Below, piece after piece: positions 46,917 to 58,712 of a stretch of 64,000 nucleotides of DNA. Within the stretch, counting starts at the first letter, position 1; each line of letters begins with the position of its first letter. The translations under genes and the position numbers were made by a program. This DNA is from Takakia lepidozioides (taxonomy: Eukaryota; Streptophyta; Takakiopsida; Takakiales; Takakiaceae): contig CM060732.1 in assembly GCA_030704615.1 (NCBI GenBank), positions 2,418,001 to 2,482,000 of the forward strand, read 5' to 3'. A model generated the notes under the pieces. It searched no databases. It had not been told where the DNA came from and was given only the letters and a program-made list of their open reading frames with translations.

Positions 46917-49799
46917 ATGGAGAGAGTGCCAATGCGATCTGCTTCACGTTCGACAACTATGACCCACCTCTACCTCTCGCAGCATGCCTCCCGCAGTAAC
47001 TTCAGACTGCTGGAATTTAGGGCCACATGTGTCTCAACATCAATCATCTGTTGTACTACAGCTTCAGCCATATCCAATGCTTGGACCTTAGATCTTGGAA
47101 CAGGGGTTACCATGCGGAGGCTAGAACTGCAAGGCGGTAGATGCAGGAATGCTCCTTTGTGTGCAGAATTGAGGGGTGCTTGTTGGGGCCTACCACCGAC
47201 AGTTCCAAGAAGGCGCAGCTTAAGGTTGGTGCTTTCGGGTAAATGTGCCAAGAATATAGCTGTGCGACATACATCTGTGGAGTTGGTGGCGGTAGAGGTG
47301 CAACAGGAACTTGCCACATCAGAGGTGGTGCTATTAGAGGTGCAGGGCATGATGTGTGGTGCGTGCGTCGCACGCGTTCGCAATTTGTTGCAATCGCATG
47401 AGCAGGTACAGTCAGCTGCAGTAAACATGCTGACGGAAACTGCAGCCATCCGCCTCCATCCCGTATCTGCAGACAGCAGTGGGAACCTGGGCACTGCCCT
47501 TGCTGCTTATTTGACTCAATGTGGGTTTCCTTCCAAGCAAAGGGAGACAGGGAGTAAGGAGGAGAGTGTTAGAAACAAAAAGCAAGATCTGACTAGGAAG
47601 CGACAGGAGTTAGTGCGCAAGAGCACAGTTCAGGTGGCATTTGCATGGACACTTGTGATGTTGTGCTGTGGCACACATGCCACACACCTGCTGGGCCTGC
47701 ATTCACACAGCCACATGCTGGGATTTTTGCATGAGCCACTCTGGAAGTGTTCTATCGCCTCTGTCACTCTCCTGGGACCAGCTCGTGAACTCTTAGTCGA
47801 TGGTGCCAAGGCTTTAGGGCGGCGGTCCCCCAACATGAACACCCTGGTTGGCTTTGGAGCTTGTGCTGCATTTGCCATCAGTGCTGTTTCTCTGGCAAAT
47901 CCAGGTTTAAATTGGGATGCTTCCTTCTTTGATGAACCGGTTATGTTGTTGGCCTTTGTGTTATTGGGACGATCCTTGGAGGGACGGGCACGTGCACAGG
48001 CTTCCAGTGACATGCAGGAGCTCCTGTCGTTGGTGCCTTCTAACTCGAGAATGGTAGTTCCTGAAATTGATGAAGTGGAAGCAGGGGATGAGATGGTGTG
48101 GAGCAAGGATACCCTGATGCAGGTGGATACAGAGCAAGTGCGGGCTGGCGATTGTGTGCTTGTTCTGCCTGGTGAAACCATCCCTGTTGATGGGAAGGTG
48201 GTGTCTGGGAGGAGTGCAGTGGAGGAGGCTATGCTGACTGGTGAACCCTTGCCTGTGCCAAAATCCAAGGGTCACTTTGTGTCCGCAGGAACCATCAACT
48301 GGGAAGGTCCTATCAAGGTTGAAGCCATGGCTACTGGGGCAACCTCTTCTATCTGTTCTATTGTCCGACTTGTGGAAGAGGCACAGGGACGGGAGGCACC
48401 AGTGCAAAGGCTGGCTGATGCGATTGCAGGTCCATTTGCATACACAATCATGGCTCTCTCTGGGGCCACATTTACCTTCTGGTATACCTTGGGAACAAGC
48501 CTATACCCAGACGTACTGATGAACAATACCGTAGGGGCTGATGGAGATGCTCTGCTTCTAAGCTTGAAGCTTGCAATTGATGTGCTCGTAGTGGCGTGCC
48601 CATGTGCACTTGGTCTGGCCACCCCAACGGCTGTTCTTGTTGGCACATCACTTGGGGCAAAAAGGGGCCTCTTGTTGCGAGGGGGGGATGTATTGGAGCG
48701 CTTGGCTGGTGTAGATACCATTGTATTTGATAAAACGGGAACCTTGACAGAAGGGCGCCCCAGTGTGGCAGGGGTGGGTGCTGGGAAAGGCTTTGGGGAA
48801 AATGAAGTGTTGCTACTTGCTGCTGCAGTGGAGAAGCACACAGCCCACCCCATTGCGACAGCTATTGTAACCCAAGCTGAAAGGCAGTTGCTCGAGTTGC
48901 CAGGCACGCAAGGTCAACTCACTGAACCTGGATTTGGGGCTCTTGCAGAAGTGGATGGTCGTATTGTAGCTGTTGGCACATTTGCATGGGTTCGTGGTTG
49001 CTGCAAAGAGGGTGTTATCGTGGGTGCTTCGCAGCAGGCCATCAATGAATGGGAACTGACAGAAGCCCTGGCACCAAGGGCCAGCACATCCTGCTTGGAG
49101 AAATCACAGACAGTGGTTTTCGTTGGGGTGGAAGAGCATGGGGTGATAGGGGCAATTGCTGTGACTGATAACCTCCGCAAAGATGCAAAAGAGACAGTTT
49201 CCAAATTGCAGGGCAATGGATTACATGCTGTGGTGCTTTCTGGTGACAAGTGTGAGGCAGTGGCAAAGGTCACAGCAGTTGTGGGGATCTCAAAAGAAAG
49301 TGTGCATGGCGAGTTGCGGCCTGAGGACAAGTCTGCTTTCGTCTCTTCCTTGCGCGAACAAGGTGCTTCGGTTGCGATGGTTGGAGATGGGGTGAATGAT
49401 GCTCCTGCACTGGCATGCGCTGACGTGGGTATGGCCTTGAAAACACAAGCTCGTGTGGATGCTGCATCTGATGCAGCTGATGTTATTCTTCTTGGTAACC
49501 GCCTTTATCAGGTAGTGGAGGCCATCGACTTGTCACGTGCAACTATGGACAAAGTCTACCAGAACCTCGTGTGGTCTCTTGCTTACAATGCCATCTCGCT
49601 TCCTCTTGCTGCTGGAATGTTACTTCCCAGCTTTGATTTTGCACTTACACCCTCCCTTGCTGGTGGGATGATGGCCATGAGCTCTATCATCGTCGTCACT
49701 AACTCACTGTTGTTGCGTCTCCACCCTTTTCATTCACATCCTGAGGCTCGTTCCCAGCAGCGTGCCATTTTGTCAAAATCACAGCAAGCTGAAGCATGA
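46917..49799 (+). CDS. PAA2: Plastid P1B-type Cu(+)-ATPase, PAA2/HMA8-like, intronless
   Basis: One uninterrupted frame of 960 codons. The first ~130 residues are rich in Ser, Arg and Thr with few acids, as in a chloroplast transit peptide. The metal-binding HMA domain has [16 protein letters not shown] (CxxC near residue 145). Then come paired membrane helices, the phosphatase loop [15 protein letters not shown] (near 440), the ion-path CPC in [15 protein letters not shown] (near 560), the phosphorylation site [10 protein letters not shown] (near 604), the HP motif EKHTAHPIA (near 641), and the hinge [12 protein letters not shown] (near 822). The NMLTETAA wording and GMMCG point to PAA2, which loads copper into the thylakoid lumen for plastocyanin. 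All catalytic residues are present, so it looks functional. Flowering-plant PAA2 genes have many introns; none is present here. Confidence 0.95.
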   Translation: MERVPMRSASRSTTMTHLYLSQHASRSNFRLLEFRATCVSTSIICCTTASAISNAWTLDLGTGVTMRRLELQGGRCRNAPLCAELRGACWGLPPTVPRRRSLRLVLSGKCAKNIAVRHTSVELVAVEVQQELATSEVVLLEVQGMMCGACVARVRNLLQSHEQVQSAAVNMLTETAAIRLHPVSADSSGNLGTALAAYLTQCGFPSKQRETGSKEESVRNKKQDLTRKRQELVRKSTVQVAFAWTLVMLCCGTHATHLLGLHSHSHMLGFLHEPLWKCSIASVTLLGPARELLVDGAKALGRRSPNMNTLVGFGACAAFAISAVSLANPGLNWDASFFDEPVMLLAFVLLGRSLEGRARAQASSDMQELLSLVPSNSRMVVPEIDEVEAGDEMVWSKDTLMQVDTEQVRAGDCVLVLPGETIPVDGKVVSGRSAVEEAMLTGEPLPVPKSKGHFVSAGTINWEGPIKVEAMATGATSSICSIVRLVEEAQGREAPVQRLADAIAGPFAYTIMALSGATFTFWYTLGTSLYPDVLMNNTVGADGDALLLSLKLAIDVLVVACPCALGLATPTAVLVGTSLGAKRGLLLRGGDVLERLAGVDTIVFDKTGTLTEGRPSVAGVGAGKGFGENEVLLLAAAVEKHTAHPIATAIVTQAERQLLELPGTQGQLTEPGFGALAEVDGRIVAVGTFAWVRGCCKEGVIVGASQQAINEWELTEALAPRASTSCLEKSQTVVFVGVEEHGVIGAIAVTDNLRKDAKETVSKLQGNGLHAVVLSGDKCEAVAKVTAVVGISKESVHGELRPEDKSAFVSSLREQGASVAMVGDGVNDAPALACADVGMALKTQARVDAASDAADVILLGNRLYQVVEAIDLSRATMDKVYQNLVWSLAYNAISLPLAAGMLLPSFDFALTPSLAGGMMAMSSIIVVTNSLLLRLHPFHSHPEARSQQRAILSKSQQAEA

Positions 49800-51084
49800 T
49801 TCTCGGTGGTGTTACCTATTGCTCCTTTTATGCCTGATGGATGCCATGCAGGTATGGAATTTGTGTTTTTTCTACGAATTCCCGCGCGTGGCGTTTATTT
49901 TTGTACATTTTCGGATAGTTCCCATTATGCACGACACTGCCAGACCCAACAAAATCATATTGTGGAATTAAATTGAAGTTGTCTCCAACCTTCTATGTAG
50001 GATCCAATATCAGAGGATTTCCGTGGCTTACAGCAGATTGCACACACCTGTCACCGAGTGGTCATGTAGAGTTATGGTCGTTCACATGCCTCCCATAACT
50101 TGGCTCCAGTACATGTGATAATTTGGCATGCACTTCTCACAAGATATGGAGGTGGTTGTCATGCAGAAGAATATAAAGCTCATCCATACGCATGCTTTGG
50201 GGAAGAAAACATCACCTATTTCTACCACACCATAGACACCATAGTGGAGCAATGCCGAAAATTTTAAATTGATTTGTCATTTTCAAAATAGTGCGAAGCG
50301 GGATTGTGTGCTCATGGTGTCGTGTACTTAAGCATCGTGCCACAACATACATCGTTGTCCACCACACATTGTAAGCACACAATCCTCGAAAGCTATGCTT
50401 AGCCCTAGCCTTCCAAGTGAAAATCCACTCTATAACATAAACTAAGTCAAGCCAAGGTCACATTTGTTAAAGGAATCCACCCTACAAAGCCCTCAACACA
50501 CTCCTTCTAGTCAATACCTAGAGCTATGGAGGTGAGAGAGCCTCATGGAGGCTGAACTACAAGAAGATGAGCCTCCTCAACCCTCACAATGGGAAAACCT
50601 ATCCCCATGTCCCAAGTGAGGCTTGACATCTCACTTGGCATATGAGGCCTCCTAACACACAAAATACAAATATAGATATCCAAGATGTCCTAATTAACTA
50701 GAAGTAGGTAATTCTAGTTAACCATGACTAAAACCATGATAGCTGTCGTGCACCTAAGCATCGTGCCACAACATACATCGTTGTCCACCACACATTCTAC
50801 GCACACAATCCTAGAAAGCTATGCCACAATCGCCCCTCTAGCTGGTGACTAGGTCCCTCTAACACCGGATAGCCGACAAGTACTGATCATAATTGCATCA
50901 TTCAACCGCACATGTTTCAATTTTCTAAAGTCTATGGATCAAGAGGTGCCCGGGTGCAAAAAGAGCCTTGTCGTTAGTCATATGCTTGCAATCCATGATA
51001 TGCACATGAGTATCCATGGCGTTGAACTCCCAATAGATAGACCTGGGGTTTTTGTCAGCCTCCCCATTGTCATGTCCATTACTT
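49800..51084. repeat. ~80 bp direct repeats flanking a shared block
   Basis: A sequence with AAGCATCGTGCCACAACA and ACATCGTTGTCCACCACA occurs at about 50320-50398 and again at 50742-50824, about 90% identical. The interval (50430-50740) is the same block found at 22640-22960. The arrangement looks like an insertion with long flanking duplications or a short terminal-repeat element. The rest of the stretch has no supportable gene. Confidence 0.6.
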
Positions 51085-52090
51085 TTATCCAAGGCATCGT
51101 GGGCACAACCATTCTCTGCTAGGAACCTCCTCAAGTGGCAGTGTTAGGCACCTCATGTGTCACCCCCTTGAGCATTTGTCCACACCAACATGAGCATGCC
51201 CACATAGCATGCAACGCAACCCTGCAGGTACCACTGCAAGGTTGGGATCTATCTTCCCATCCACATGTGGAAGGTGACATGGCACACAATTGTGCACATG
51301 GTCCTTCCATACCATGTCATCTCGACCCTCCAGATCAACACTCCTGAAGACAACACCTCTCGTATCCGTAGAATCACACGTCCTGTTGTGACATCCAAGG
51401 TCGTTGGTGTTGTCTGCTGCAGATACACATAGTCCTCGGGGATGAATCTCCGAACCCCCAGTCGATATCTTCCTCCACGTATAGTCGCACACCTTAATGT
51501 GTCTCGGTGTTGGGCAATAGTAAAGTTCTCAAAAGCCATATGCATGACTTTGAACAACTATGTCCGCTGGTCACATATTTGTGTCCACACATCCGGATCA
51601 TCAAGGTTGAGGACTACTGCAGCCTCCCTGCGAATAGATGTAGACAAATCTGGCTCTCGGCCGAAGAGAAGAAAGTAAGATGAGAAGGAGGCAAGTGACG
51701 CTTGACCCATAGCCAACCAAGGCAGCTGAAGGTCCCGATCTCCCAGGTGTCCCTTCTGCAAACCGTACTTGCGTAAACCCCTCTTAACTGTCTGAACGAC
51801 TTTCTCTGCCAAGCCATCAGCCTCGGGATGATCCCGAGAAGTAGTGCGGTTGTCTATCAAGGCTTGTTCACACAAAGCCTGAAACTCCCCCACGAATTCT
51901 CTGCCCTGATGTGTAGTACCTCGGCTGGAGCATCAAATCGATTAAGCCCTCGATCTAAGAATGCATACGCAGCCCCCTCACTTGCCTTGTCAGGCAACGC
52001 CACCAATTCAATCCATTTGGAGAAATGTTCCACCATCACCAGCACATACTTGTTATGGCGCATCATCAGTGGCAATGGGCCTAGGGTTTT
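51085..52090 (-). mobile_element. Ty3-type retrotransposon fragment 3 (integrase-PHD part)
   Basis: This is a minus-strand relative of the 3' part of copy 1. It has an integrase core piece (HNKYVLVMVEHFSKWIELVALPD near 52055), SRDHPEADGL near 51830, and the C-terminal part with VYLQQTTPTTLDV near 51420. It then reads RDDMVWKDHV at 51320-51295: the Trp codon (51307-51309) stands where copy 1 has TGA, so integrase and PHD are continuous here. The PHD part keeps CMLC, HMRC and EWLCPRCLG, but a deletion removes part of the CDKC loop and a TGA (51160-51162) replaces the Trp before His. It ends at TAA 51085. It lacks RT and upstream parts. Its end at 52090 abuts unrelated DNA. Confidence 0.85.
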
Positions 52091-52287
52091 TTTTTCTTAA
52101 TATTATTTCGTTACTGATTTTCTGTAGAGCTTCCATAATCAATGTACAGACCTAAAATCCATTGATATTAGGCCCCCATAGCTCTTATAAGCATGGAGGA
52201 CCTTCACTAACTTGGGAAAATGTGGGTTTGATCAACGCATCATCTACTTCCGTGTTAGACTCAACGACTGCCTACCCCAGTCAACTG

Positions 52288-52596
52288 TTATTCTCTACCT
52301 ACGTCAGTTCCACGGACTCGGGCATTATCCCGGGCTATGACTTCCTCTGGTGTTACGAAGGTTGGCACGCGTTCAAAGTTCACTTCCCCGCCCTCGCACC
52401 AGAATCGCGCCAAAGCTCTCTCGATTAGCTCTGCCACGTTAGCTACACATGGACGGTCGTCGTCGGGCTTCTTAGTGCTCTCTATCAGTGCTACGACGTA
52501 ACCCAGTGCCCCAATATAGCAGAGTCAGTAGTCATGCTCGCCCCTGGTGTAGTCCACGAGAGCGAGGATGGATTGGTTGATCTGGTCCTCGCTCAT
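52288..52596 (-). pseudogene. Short hypothetical frame with one stop
   Basis: From ATG 52596 the frame reads MSEDQINQSILALVDYTRG, meets one TGA at codon 24, then continues ALGYVVALIESTKKPDDD and LIERALARFWCEGG to TAA at 52288. The amino-acid mix is protein-like and acidic. I do not recognise it. It may be the start of a gag-like frame of another element. Confidence 0.35.
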
Positions 52597-53509
52597 TCTC
52601 CTCCTCGTTCGTCTAATTAACTAACTCCCTATCCGGGTTCTTGCCCTCCGGTGGCTACACTATGAAGTTACAGTGTCACACTTTGGGGGCAAGCTCCTAG
52701 TGCTGATCCATACAGAATGCAAGAAACGACCAACAGATTGACACAACACGATTACACAGCGGATTCCCTAAAGATCTCCCTTCGTACTCTTTTACTACTA
52801 GGGAAATTCCCAAATCCGGGATGCCTGGACACTCCGTCCTACCAGTATAACGTGGGTCTCAGCCCGAGTATTCTCCTAGAGTGGTGTCTCTCTGCTGACT
52901 ACTGCTCCAGCTTGACAACCCTTTGTTTCTACTGTGGCTGGCCCACCCCTATCCCCCTCTTGCTTTGGCAATTACGGGCAATCACGCCTCTCTCCTTTGT
53001 TGTTGCGTCCTCCGCTTGAGCCTACACCTCAACACTCTCCCAAAATCATAGCAACTCCTCCCTTGGCGCTCCTCACCACACTCTCTCGCTCTTCTACTTG
53101 CTCTCTTGCCAATTGGTAAGCTCTCCCTTGCTCTCCTGCAGCTCCTGCCTATCCCACTGTTTGGCGTCCTCCACCCTACTACCTTCATGATTGCCTCCGG
53201 GATTCTCCACAGTAAGCTTCCCGAGTAATGATTGAGGCATGAAGTCATTCCTTGGCTCAAGAAAGTACTATGTCCTTACAGCAGTCCGTCCTTCTCGTTG
53301 CCTCTTGTGCCCCTGTACCAGTACACCTGCCTCATCGGTTTGGGCGTTCTTGTAGTTGGAGTTGGACTCGTAGCCTTTGCACCACTCTTAGTCTTCACGA
53401 AGCTCGTAGCCCTTTTCAACATTCGACACCATGACAACCTGCTGGCATCACGCTCACGCCACGTCACCTGGTGTGAGCGTACGTTCACACCACGTCACCA
53501 GTGTGTGAG

Positions 53510-54966
53510 AATGAACTATCAGGGGGTGAGAACAGAGAAGTTGCGGAGCTTGCAAGAGTTCCAGCGAAAGCCTACTGAGAGTTTGAGGGAGGCTTACACT
53601 CGCATGAGGCGCTTGATAAGTGTAACCCAAGGAGTTACGGAAGCTCAGGCAGTCCAATTCTGGTATAGGATATTGGAGAAGGAGCTGAGGAGAAGGGTGC
53701 GGGATGCAACTCTCCTACAAGTGGGCCAACCCACCCTAGCAAATGTGTTTTTGCTAGCAGAGCGGATAGAGCTCAATATGGTGGAGGAACGGGTGGTTAT
53801 GGTGGGGTTTGGCAAGGAGACACAAAGAAGTGGGGTTCCTAAACAACAGCAACAACCCCTTTAACGTGCTCAAGACAACAAGGGGGCTCAGACAAAGCCC
53901 AGTGAAGGTCAGAGGGGATCTCATATGCAAAGGTCTCTTCCTTCATTCTCAACCCAACAACAGACGAGTGCATCATGTTGGGATTGTGGTGGACCACATG
54001 TGAAGAATGATTGCCCAGAGAGAGGCAAAGGGTCGGCACATGCACAGCCTACACAACTATAGTGTGGGCATTGCGGCAAGTATGGGCATGAGGAGGCCCA
54101 TTGTTATGACTTGCATCCTGAGCTACGGCCAGGCCAATTCCAAGGGAACAATGGTGGTCAAGGACGAGGCACTGTAATCCAGAGAGGTAGAGAAGGCAGA
54201 GGTCGTAACCAAAACCAAGGAGCACAGGGCCAGGGTCAAGGTCATGACCAAGGCAAGGTGGATAGACTTGCCTAGCTAGAGCAACGTCTTGCTGCCATGG
54301 CCACTACTTATGTTGCGCCAGCTCCAAGGCTTGAGGTTTAAGCCCCACCTACACAACCTCCTAACCATGCCGCTGCATTGTCTATGGCAAATCAAATTGG
54401 TATGGGCTTCATGTGTGGAGCCGCACTTGCAGGGCCATTGCATGTAGACTCTGCAGCTGCTGTTACTCGAGCAGCAACTCGTGCTCCTGAGCCAATGGGA
54501 GCGGATGTGGATTTTGATCCACAGAGAGGGGAAGCAAGTCGACAGACAAGGCTTCCCCAATCTTTTACATTGGCCGAGACAGTGCCAACCACACCATCGA
54601 TGGTGTCGGCTCGTCCAAGTGTGTCAGAGGTAGTGTCACGGGTGCCATTCGGGAAAGTTGGTGTGGCTCAGGAAATTCCAGTGGGTGGTGCTGCAAAGCA
54701 AGGTGCAGCCAGTACATTGTTGGGGGCGGCTACGGCGGTTTGCCAAGCTCCATTGTTTTCTGCAATGACCATTGCAATGCCGGGGATTCGGCCAGCCGCT
54801 GTGTTTAGACTAGCAGCTAGACTCTGTAAGAGTAGCGATGCATCGGCATTATCTTCGGGGATAGCAGATAAGGTGCAGTCTATGGATGCCTTGGGATTCG
54901 AGGGTGAAGTCAGCCACAGCTGCGCCATGGCAAGCGGCAGCTACACGGTTACAGGAATTGTCAGTT
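53510..54966 (+). pseudogene. gag: Gag of retrotransposon copy 2
   Basis: The frame begins within gag at NYQGVRTEKLRSLQEFQRKP and is open to 53862. A frame change follows, then a zinc knuckle CGHCGKYGHEEAHC at about 54065-54106, a Gly/Gln-rich stretch and an Ala/Pro-rich linker up to 54966. Stops at 54060, 54273 and 54340 each replace a Gln codon of copy 1 (CAA or CAG to TAA or TAG). The N-terminal Gag part seen in copy 1 is missing. Confidence 0.8.
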
Positions 54967-55546
54967 AGGCCAGCCATTGAGCGCAGCATGGTGACTCCTG
55001 GGGTAGTCCTGGCGGACAATCAGGATGGAGTCTTTCAGTTAGGTGGCCCAACTGGGAGGAGATATAGGCCACTGCGAGTCTTGTTGGACTCGGGAGCTCA
55101 ACCATTGATGTTGGGGAGAGCGACAATTGCAGGCTGGGGCCTTACAGAGGCAGATTTGGAGCCTTGCCCTTTCCAGATTCAGACGTCTTTAGGTGGTTCA
55201 GAGAAGGCGCGAGGGATCACACGCCATGAGCTCTTCATTCGACTACAACCAGATCATCCTACGGATGGCTCAGTCATAAGAGCCATAGCCATTTGTTACG
55301 GACGTGATGTCATATAATGTGCTTGTTGGTGGGGCGGTGTTGTACCCCATGGGATTTACTCTAGACTTTTGGGAGGAAACAACATCCTACAGGCCAGAGT
55401 GGCAATCAGGGGATGTGCACTGCTCCCAGTGCGATTTATTGGGAATGTAGCAGTAGATCATAGGAACATGATGCCCACATTGGCTACATTCTCAAGGGTG
55501 GTGGCTTGGGGTGGTGAGCTTTTGGAGGGCAATAGCCATGCAGATA

Positions 55547-56953
55547 GGGGAATGCTTGCGCGTGAGCCTAGCCGCGTGAGCCTGTGAGCGTGTGAGCCCA
55601 GCCAGGGTCACGCCACGTCAGCAAGGTTTCCCACGTGCAAGACCTAATTCCGCGGATGCCACCTATTTCCGCGGAACTATAGGCGACTACTACGCCCCAG
55701 ATTTGCCAACATTAATTTCCGAGAAGTCTCATCCCTCAATCCAAATCTTAGTCGGATGAGAAATCACGGGTGGTTTGTGGATGATTTTTGTCCACGGGCA
55801 CAGGATATTTCAGATAGTACAATGTCATGTTGTGTAATGAACACGAAGGAGAATGAGTTTGTTCTAACGAAGTTCCGTCCCTCCAATTCACATCCATTTT
55901 TCATTGAAAGACGTTCTCCAGACAAACACCAGGAAATCCCTAAAGCGTCTTTGCGGTTTATGAAAAAACATGGTGCAGAACAGGTTGGCAAGACTTGCAA
56001 TGCAAGACACGAAACGAAGAACAACAGGGCCAGCAACCATACAAAATGCAAAAAACAGTCCTAAAAAAAGAATGCTTTCATTTCTCAAATCAAGGTTGCG
56101 TCAACACAAGGTTGATTTGCATCACCCTCCCAGGAAAAAAAAAACAAAAAAAAAACAAACAAACAAACAAACAAAAAATGATGCTTTCATTTCTCAAATC
56201 AAGGTTGCGTCAACGCAATGTTGATTTGCATCACTCCCCAAGGAGGAAAAAAACAAAACAAATCTTCAAAAAATGATTGCAAAAAATGATTGGGTTGATT
56301 TGCATCGCCCCCCAGGGAAGGGAAAAAAAAAATCAAAAAATCAAAAAATCAAAAAATGATGCTTTCATTTCTCAAATCAAGGTTGCGTCAACGCAAGGTT
56401 GATTTGCATCACCCCCAGGGAGAAATAAAAAATAAAAAATAAAATGAAGTCGTATGTCTGTCGGTGTATGTCACGTCATCAATCGTGCTGTGCGTGCGTC
56501 TACCATTTGTTGCATTCGTTCCCCAAACTCATTTGTTCATTTGCGAACACATCAAGTCACAGTCAAATGAACATTCTCGGAAATCAACCTCGTGTTAATA
56601 CAAGGTTCATTTCAAGTTCTCTGAAATCAACCTCGTGTTAACACAAGGTTGATTTCAGTTCTAGGAAATCAACCTCGTGTTAATACAAGGTTCATTTCAA
56701 GTTCTCTGAAATCAACCTCGTGTTAACACAAGGTTGATCTCTTCGGACGCCCTAAACCCTTAACCCATCTCACCTTCAGATGGTGAAATCCCACGGTTAT
56801 AGGCCCACCATCTTTGTGGTGACGTGGCACAACCTTGGGTGGGCTCACGCCATATCAGCACCAGCGCCACGTCAGCGCTGTGAGCGTAGGCTCACGCCAC
56901 ATCACCATTGTGTGAACGTACGCTCACACGTCAGGCTCACGCGGTAGCATCGT
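55547..56953 (+). mobile_element. Non-autonomous TIR element with 8-bp target duplication (TE-Y mini)
   Basis: The 1407 bp insertion begins GGGGAATGCTTGCGCGTGAG. Its complement-strand end reads ACGATGCTACCGCGTGAGCC, an imperfect terminal inverted repeat. TGCAGATA flanks it on both sides (55539-55546 and 56954-56961). Copy 1 of the retrotransposon has the uninterrupted site TGCAGATGATAGG. Its first 400 bp resemble 59704-60120, the end of a much larger element. The interior has no good frame but contains three or four ~70 bp units with TCAAGGTTGCGTCAACG (56075-56410), (AAAC)n and (TCAAAAAA)n stretches, and four palindromic units at 56573-56740. Confidence 0.88.
56573..56740 (+). repeat. Four tandem palindromic units in TE-Y mini
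   Basis: ATCAACCTCGTGTTAA followed by its near-complement (TTAACACAAGGTTGAT) repeats four times at a spacing of about 40-45 bp, with TACAAGGTTCAT variants in units 1 and 3. They are related to the palindromes at 62.4-63.2 kb. Confidence 0.8.
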
Positions 56954-56992
56954 TGCAGATAATAGGCCACCACCTGATGAGGACAAGCAATT

Positions 56993-57238
56993 GGGCAGAA
57001 GCATGCTAGAGTGGCTCACTTTTGTCCAGTCTACTCTAATCTACTCTCATTTCTCATCTTCAAAACACAACAGCTTTGTTTGGAAACCAATTTTTGGGTG
57101 ATCTCAAATTGAGTTGACAACAAAAATAAATTGCACCACCTAATTTGAAGTTCTATGAAAAAAGATATAAATGAAAGTAAACTAGTTTAGACTGGACGAA
57201 AATTTCGCAAAGTGAGTCACTGTAGCATGCTTCTGCCC
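56993..57238 (+). mobile_element. MITE with long inverted ends inside copy 2
   Basis: The 246 bp insertion begins GGGCAGAAGCATGCTAGAG and the complement of its end reads GGGCAGAAGCATGCTACAG. The inverted ends stay similar through CTCACTTT and GTCCAGTCTA, so the TIR is about 45-50 bp with gaps. The empty site in copy 1 reads CAATTGGCATAC, so the duplication is AATT, or slightly longer, since the flanks are palindromic. No coding capacity. Superfamily not assigned. Confidence 0.85.
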
Positions 57239-57450
57239 AATTGGCATACAAAGCTGAGTTGCTTCTTCATGTGCCTGTGCATAGCTCACTGTGGGGTACA
57301 GTTGGGTGCATCGAGTAGAAGACGAGTGTGTGCAATAAGCATAGCAGGAGGCCTTTCCATTGGTGGGTGAAGGAAATTCAGTGACATCACCTGGACCTCC
57401 TCAGTTAGCTCCATTGGACACAGTGCCCATTACCTGGCAACCACCTGACT

Positions 57451-58503
57451 TAGGAATTTGTTTGCTAGACCTGTTTGGAGGCATGAGCACTGGGCTTGCA
57501 GGAGTGTTGCAAGCTGGGATTAAAGTACGAAAGTACTTGTATGTGGAGAAGGATGAGATAGCTCGGCGTATTTCTATGCGCCACATTGCCTTGCTCACAC
57601 ACTAGTACCCTGAGTTGCTGCCTCTCTCAGCAATTCAAGGGTACCAAAAGGCCTTGCAAGCAGACATTACCTTGCTGGGGGCGGATGATTTGGGCCAGCA
57701 CGGTGCCATTGACTTGGTGATAGCCGAATGGCCTTGCCAAGGACACTCTCCCGCAAGTCATGGGAATGGCTTGCATGATGCAAGGTCGCATTTGTTTTGG
57801 GAGATGTTACGAGTGTTGCGTGACTTGCAGACGAGGCAAGTGCAACCTCCAGCCTACATCTTGGATAATGTTCTTCTTATGGGGGATTCTCGGACCAAGG
57901 TTATGGCTAGTGTGCATCAGGTGCGGTCTTGGATTGGACCAGTTGTATTGTTGGATGCATCTGCAATGGGTCACGGGCACAAAGGCCTAGGTTCTGGTGG
58001 ACCAATCTTGCACCACTATAGCTGCTCAAGAGAGCGTATGAGTCCATTCAACGGTCACCCAATCTTATGGTTGAGGGCATTTTGGACCAAGGGAGGGAAC
58101 CACAGAGGGTGCGACATGATGACCGTCCACCTTTGGCGGTGGTCAATCGATTGGGGCAGCCACGTGCAGCCTTGCCTACACTCATGAGCTTTCCCTCGTC
58201 TCATGTTTTTTGAGACAATGGTCCAGGGTTGATTTGGGACAGTGCACTACAGCAATTGGTGGAACCCAATGCGGATGAGCGAGAGCGGGCAATGGGATTT
58301 GCCACGGGCACTACAGCTGTGCCAGCTCTGTCAGAGGCATCACGCCGACATGTGTTGGGTCAGGCAATGGATCTAAATTGCTTGACATGGATCATTGGCT
58401 TGTGCATGGCTGAGCAACGGAGGTTGCAGGCAATGGTGGCTACTTCTGCACTCCCATTGGATTGTGCATACTCCCTGCCAACCGGGACGGTTGAAGCAGT
58501 GAG
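57451..58503 (+). pseudogene. C5-cytosine DNA methyltransferase domain inside Pol, copy 2
   Basis: Motif I LDLFGGMSTGL is at about 57469-57501 and motif IV WPCQGHS at 57729-57749, with the Pro-Cys pair intact. Motif VI reads ILDNVLLMGD (about 57859-57888), with Asp where copy 1 has the catalytic Glu. Motif VIII is lost to a frameshift near 57975. The IX/X region (ERERAMGF, SRRHVLGQAMD) is in frame at 58280-58375. A TAG at 57603 stands where copy 1 has a Gln codon. Copy 1 and copy 2 are broken at different places, so both descend from an element in which these motifs were intact. Confidence 0.85.
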
Positions 58504-58712
58504 CACCAGAAGAAAAACGCGGAATAACCACTCTGGTAACCACTCATTTTGAGTGGGAAAAGACACCCAACCACTCTGGCCCCAGAGTGGTCTAGAACCA
58601 GTGGATCTTGACTCGGCAGTGGTTAAAGACATGACGTGTCCGAAGCTATTAAAGATAGTGGTTACGATCAAGTCCAGCTGTTTGCTTACGTGTCACAATG
58701 GTAAACTAACCA

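Larger units (their letters stand above)
54967..57450 (+). pseudogene. Protease region of copy 2, split by two insertions
   Basis: It begins LSVRPAIERSMVTPGVV and keeps the active-site LLDSGAQPLMLGR at 55081-55118. A one-base frame break near 55300 precedes the YNVLVGGAVLYPMG part. The frame is cut at 55547 by a 1.4 kb element and again at 56993 by a MITE. It resumes at about 57240 (AYKAELLLHVPVH-like) and runs into the methyltransferase with TGG at 57435-57437 where copy 1 has a stop. Confidence 0.8.
53510..58503 (+). mobile_element. Ty3-type retrotransposon copy 2 with nested insertions
   Basis: The plus strand matches copy 1 from gag through protease to the end of the methyltransferase, then stops at about 58503, where unrelated DNA begins. 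RT, integrase and PHD are absent from the window; they could resume beyond 64000 if what follows is an insertion. Within the protease frame lie two insertions, 55547-56953 and 56993-57238, each proved by the uninterrupted sequence in copy 1. The upstream boundary is near 53510; the DNA before it is not similar to copy 1. Confidence 0.88.
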
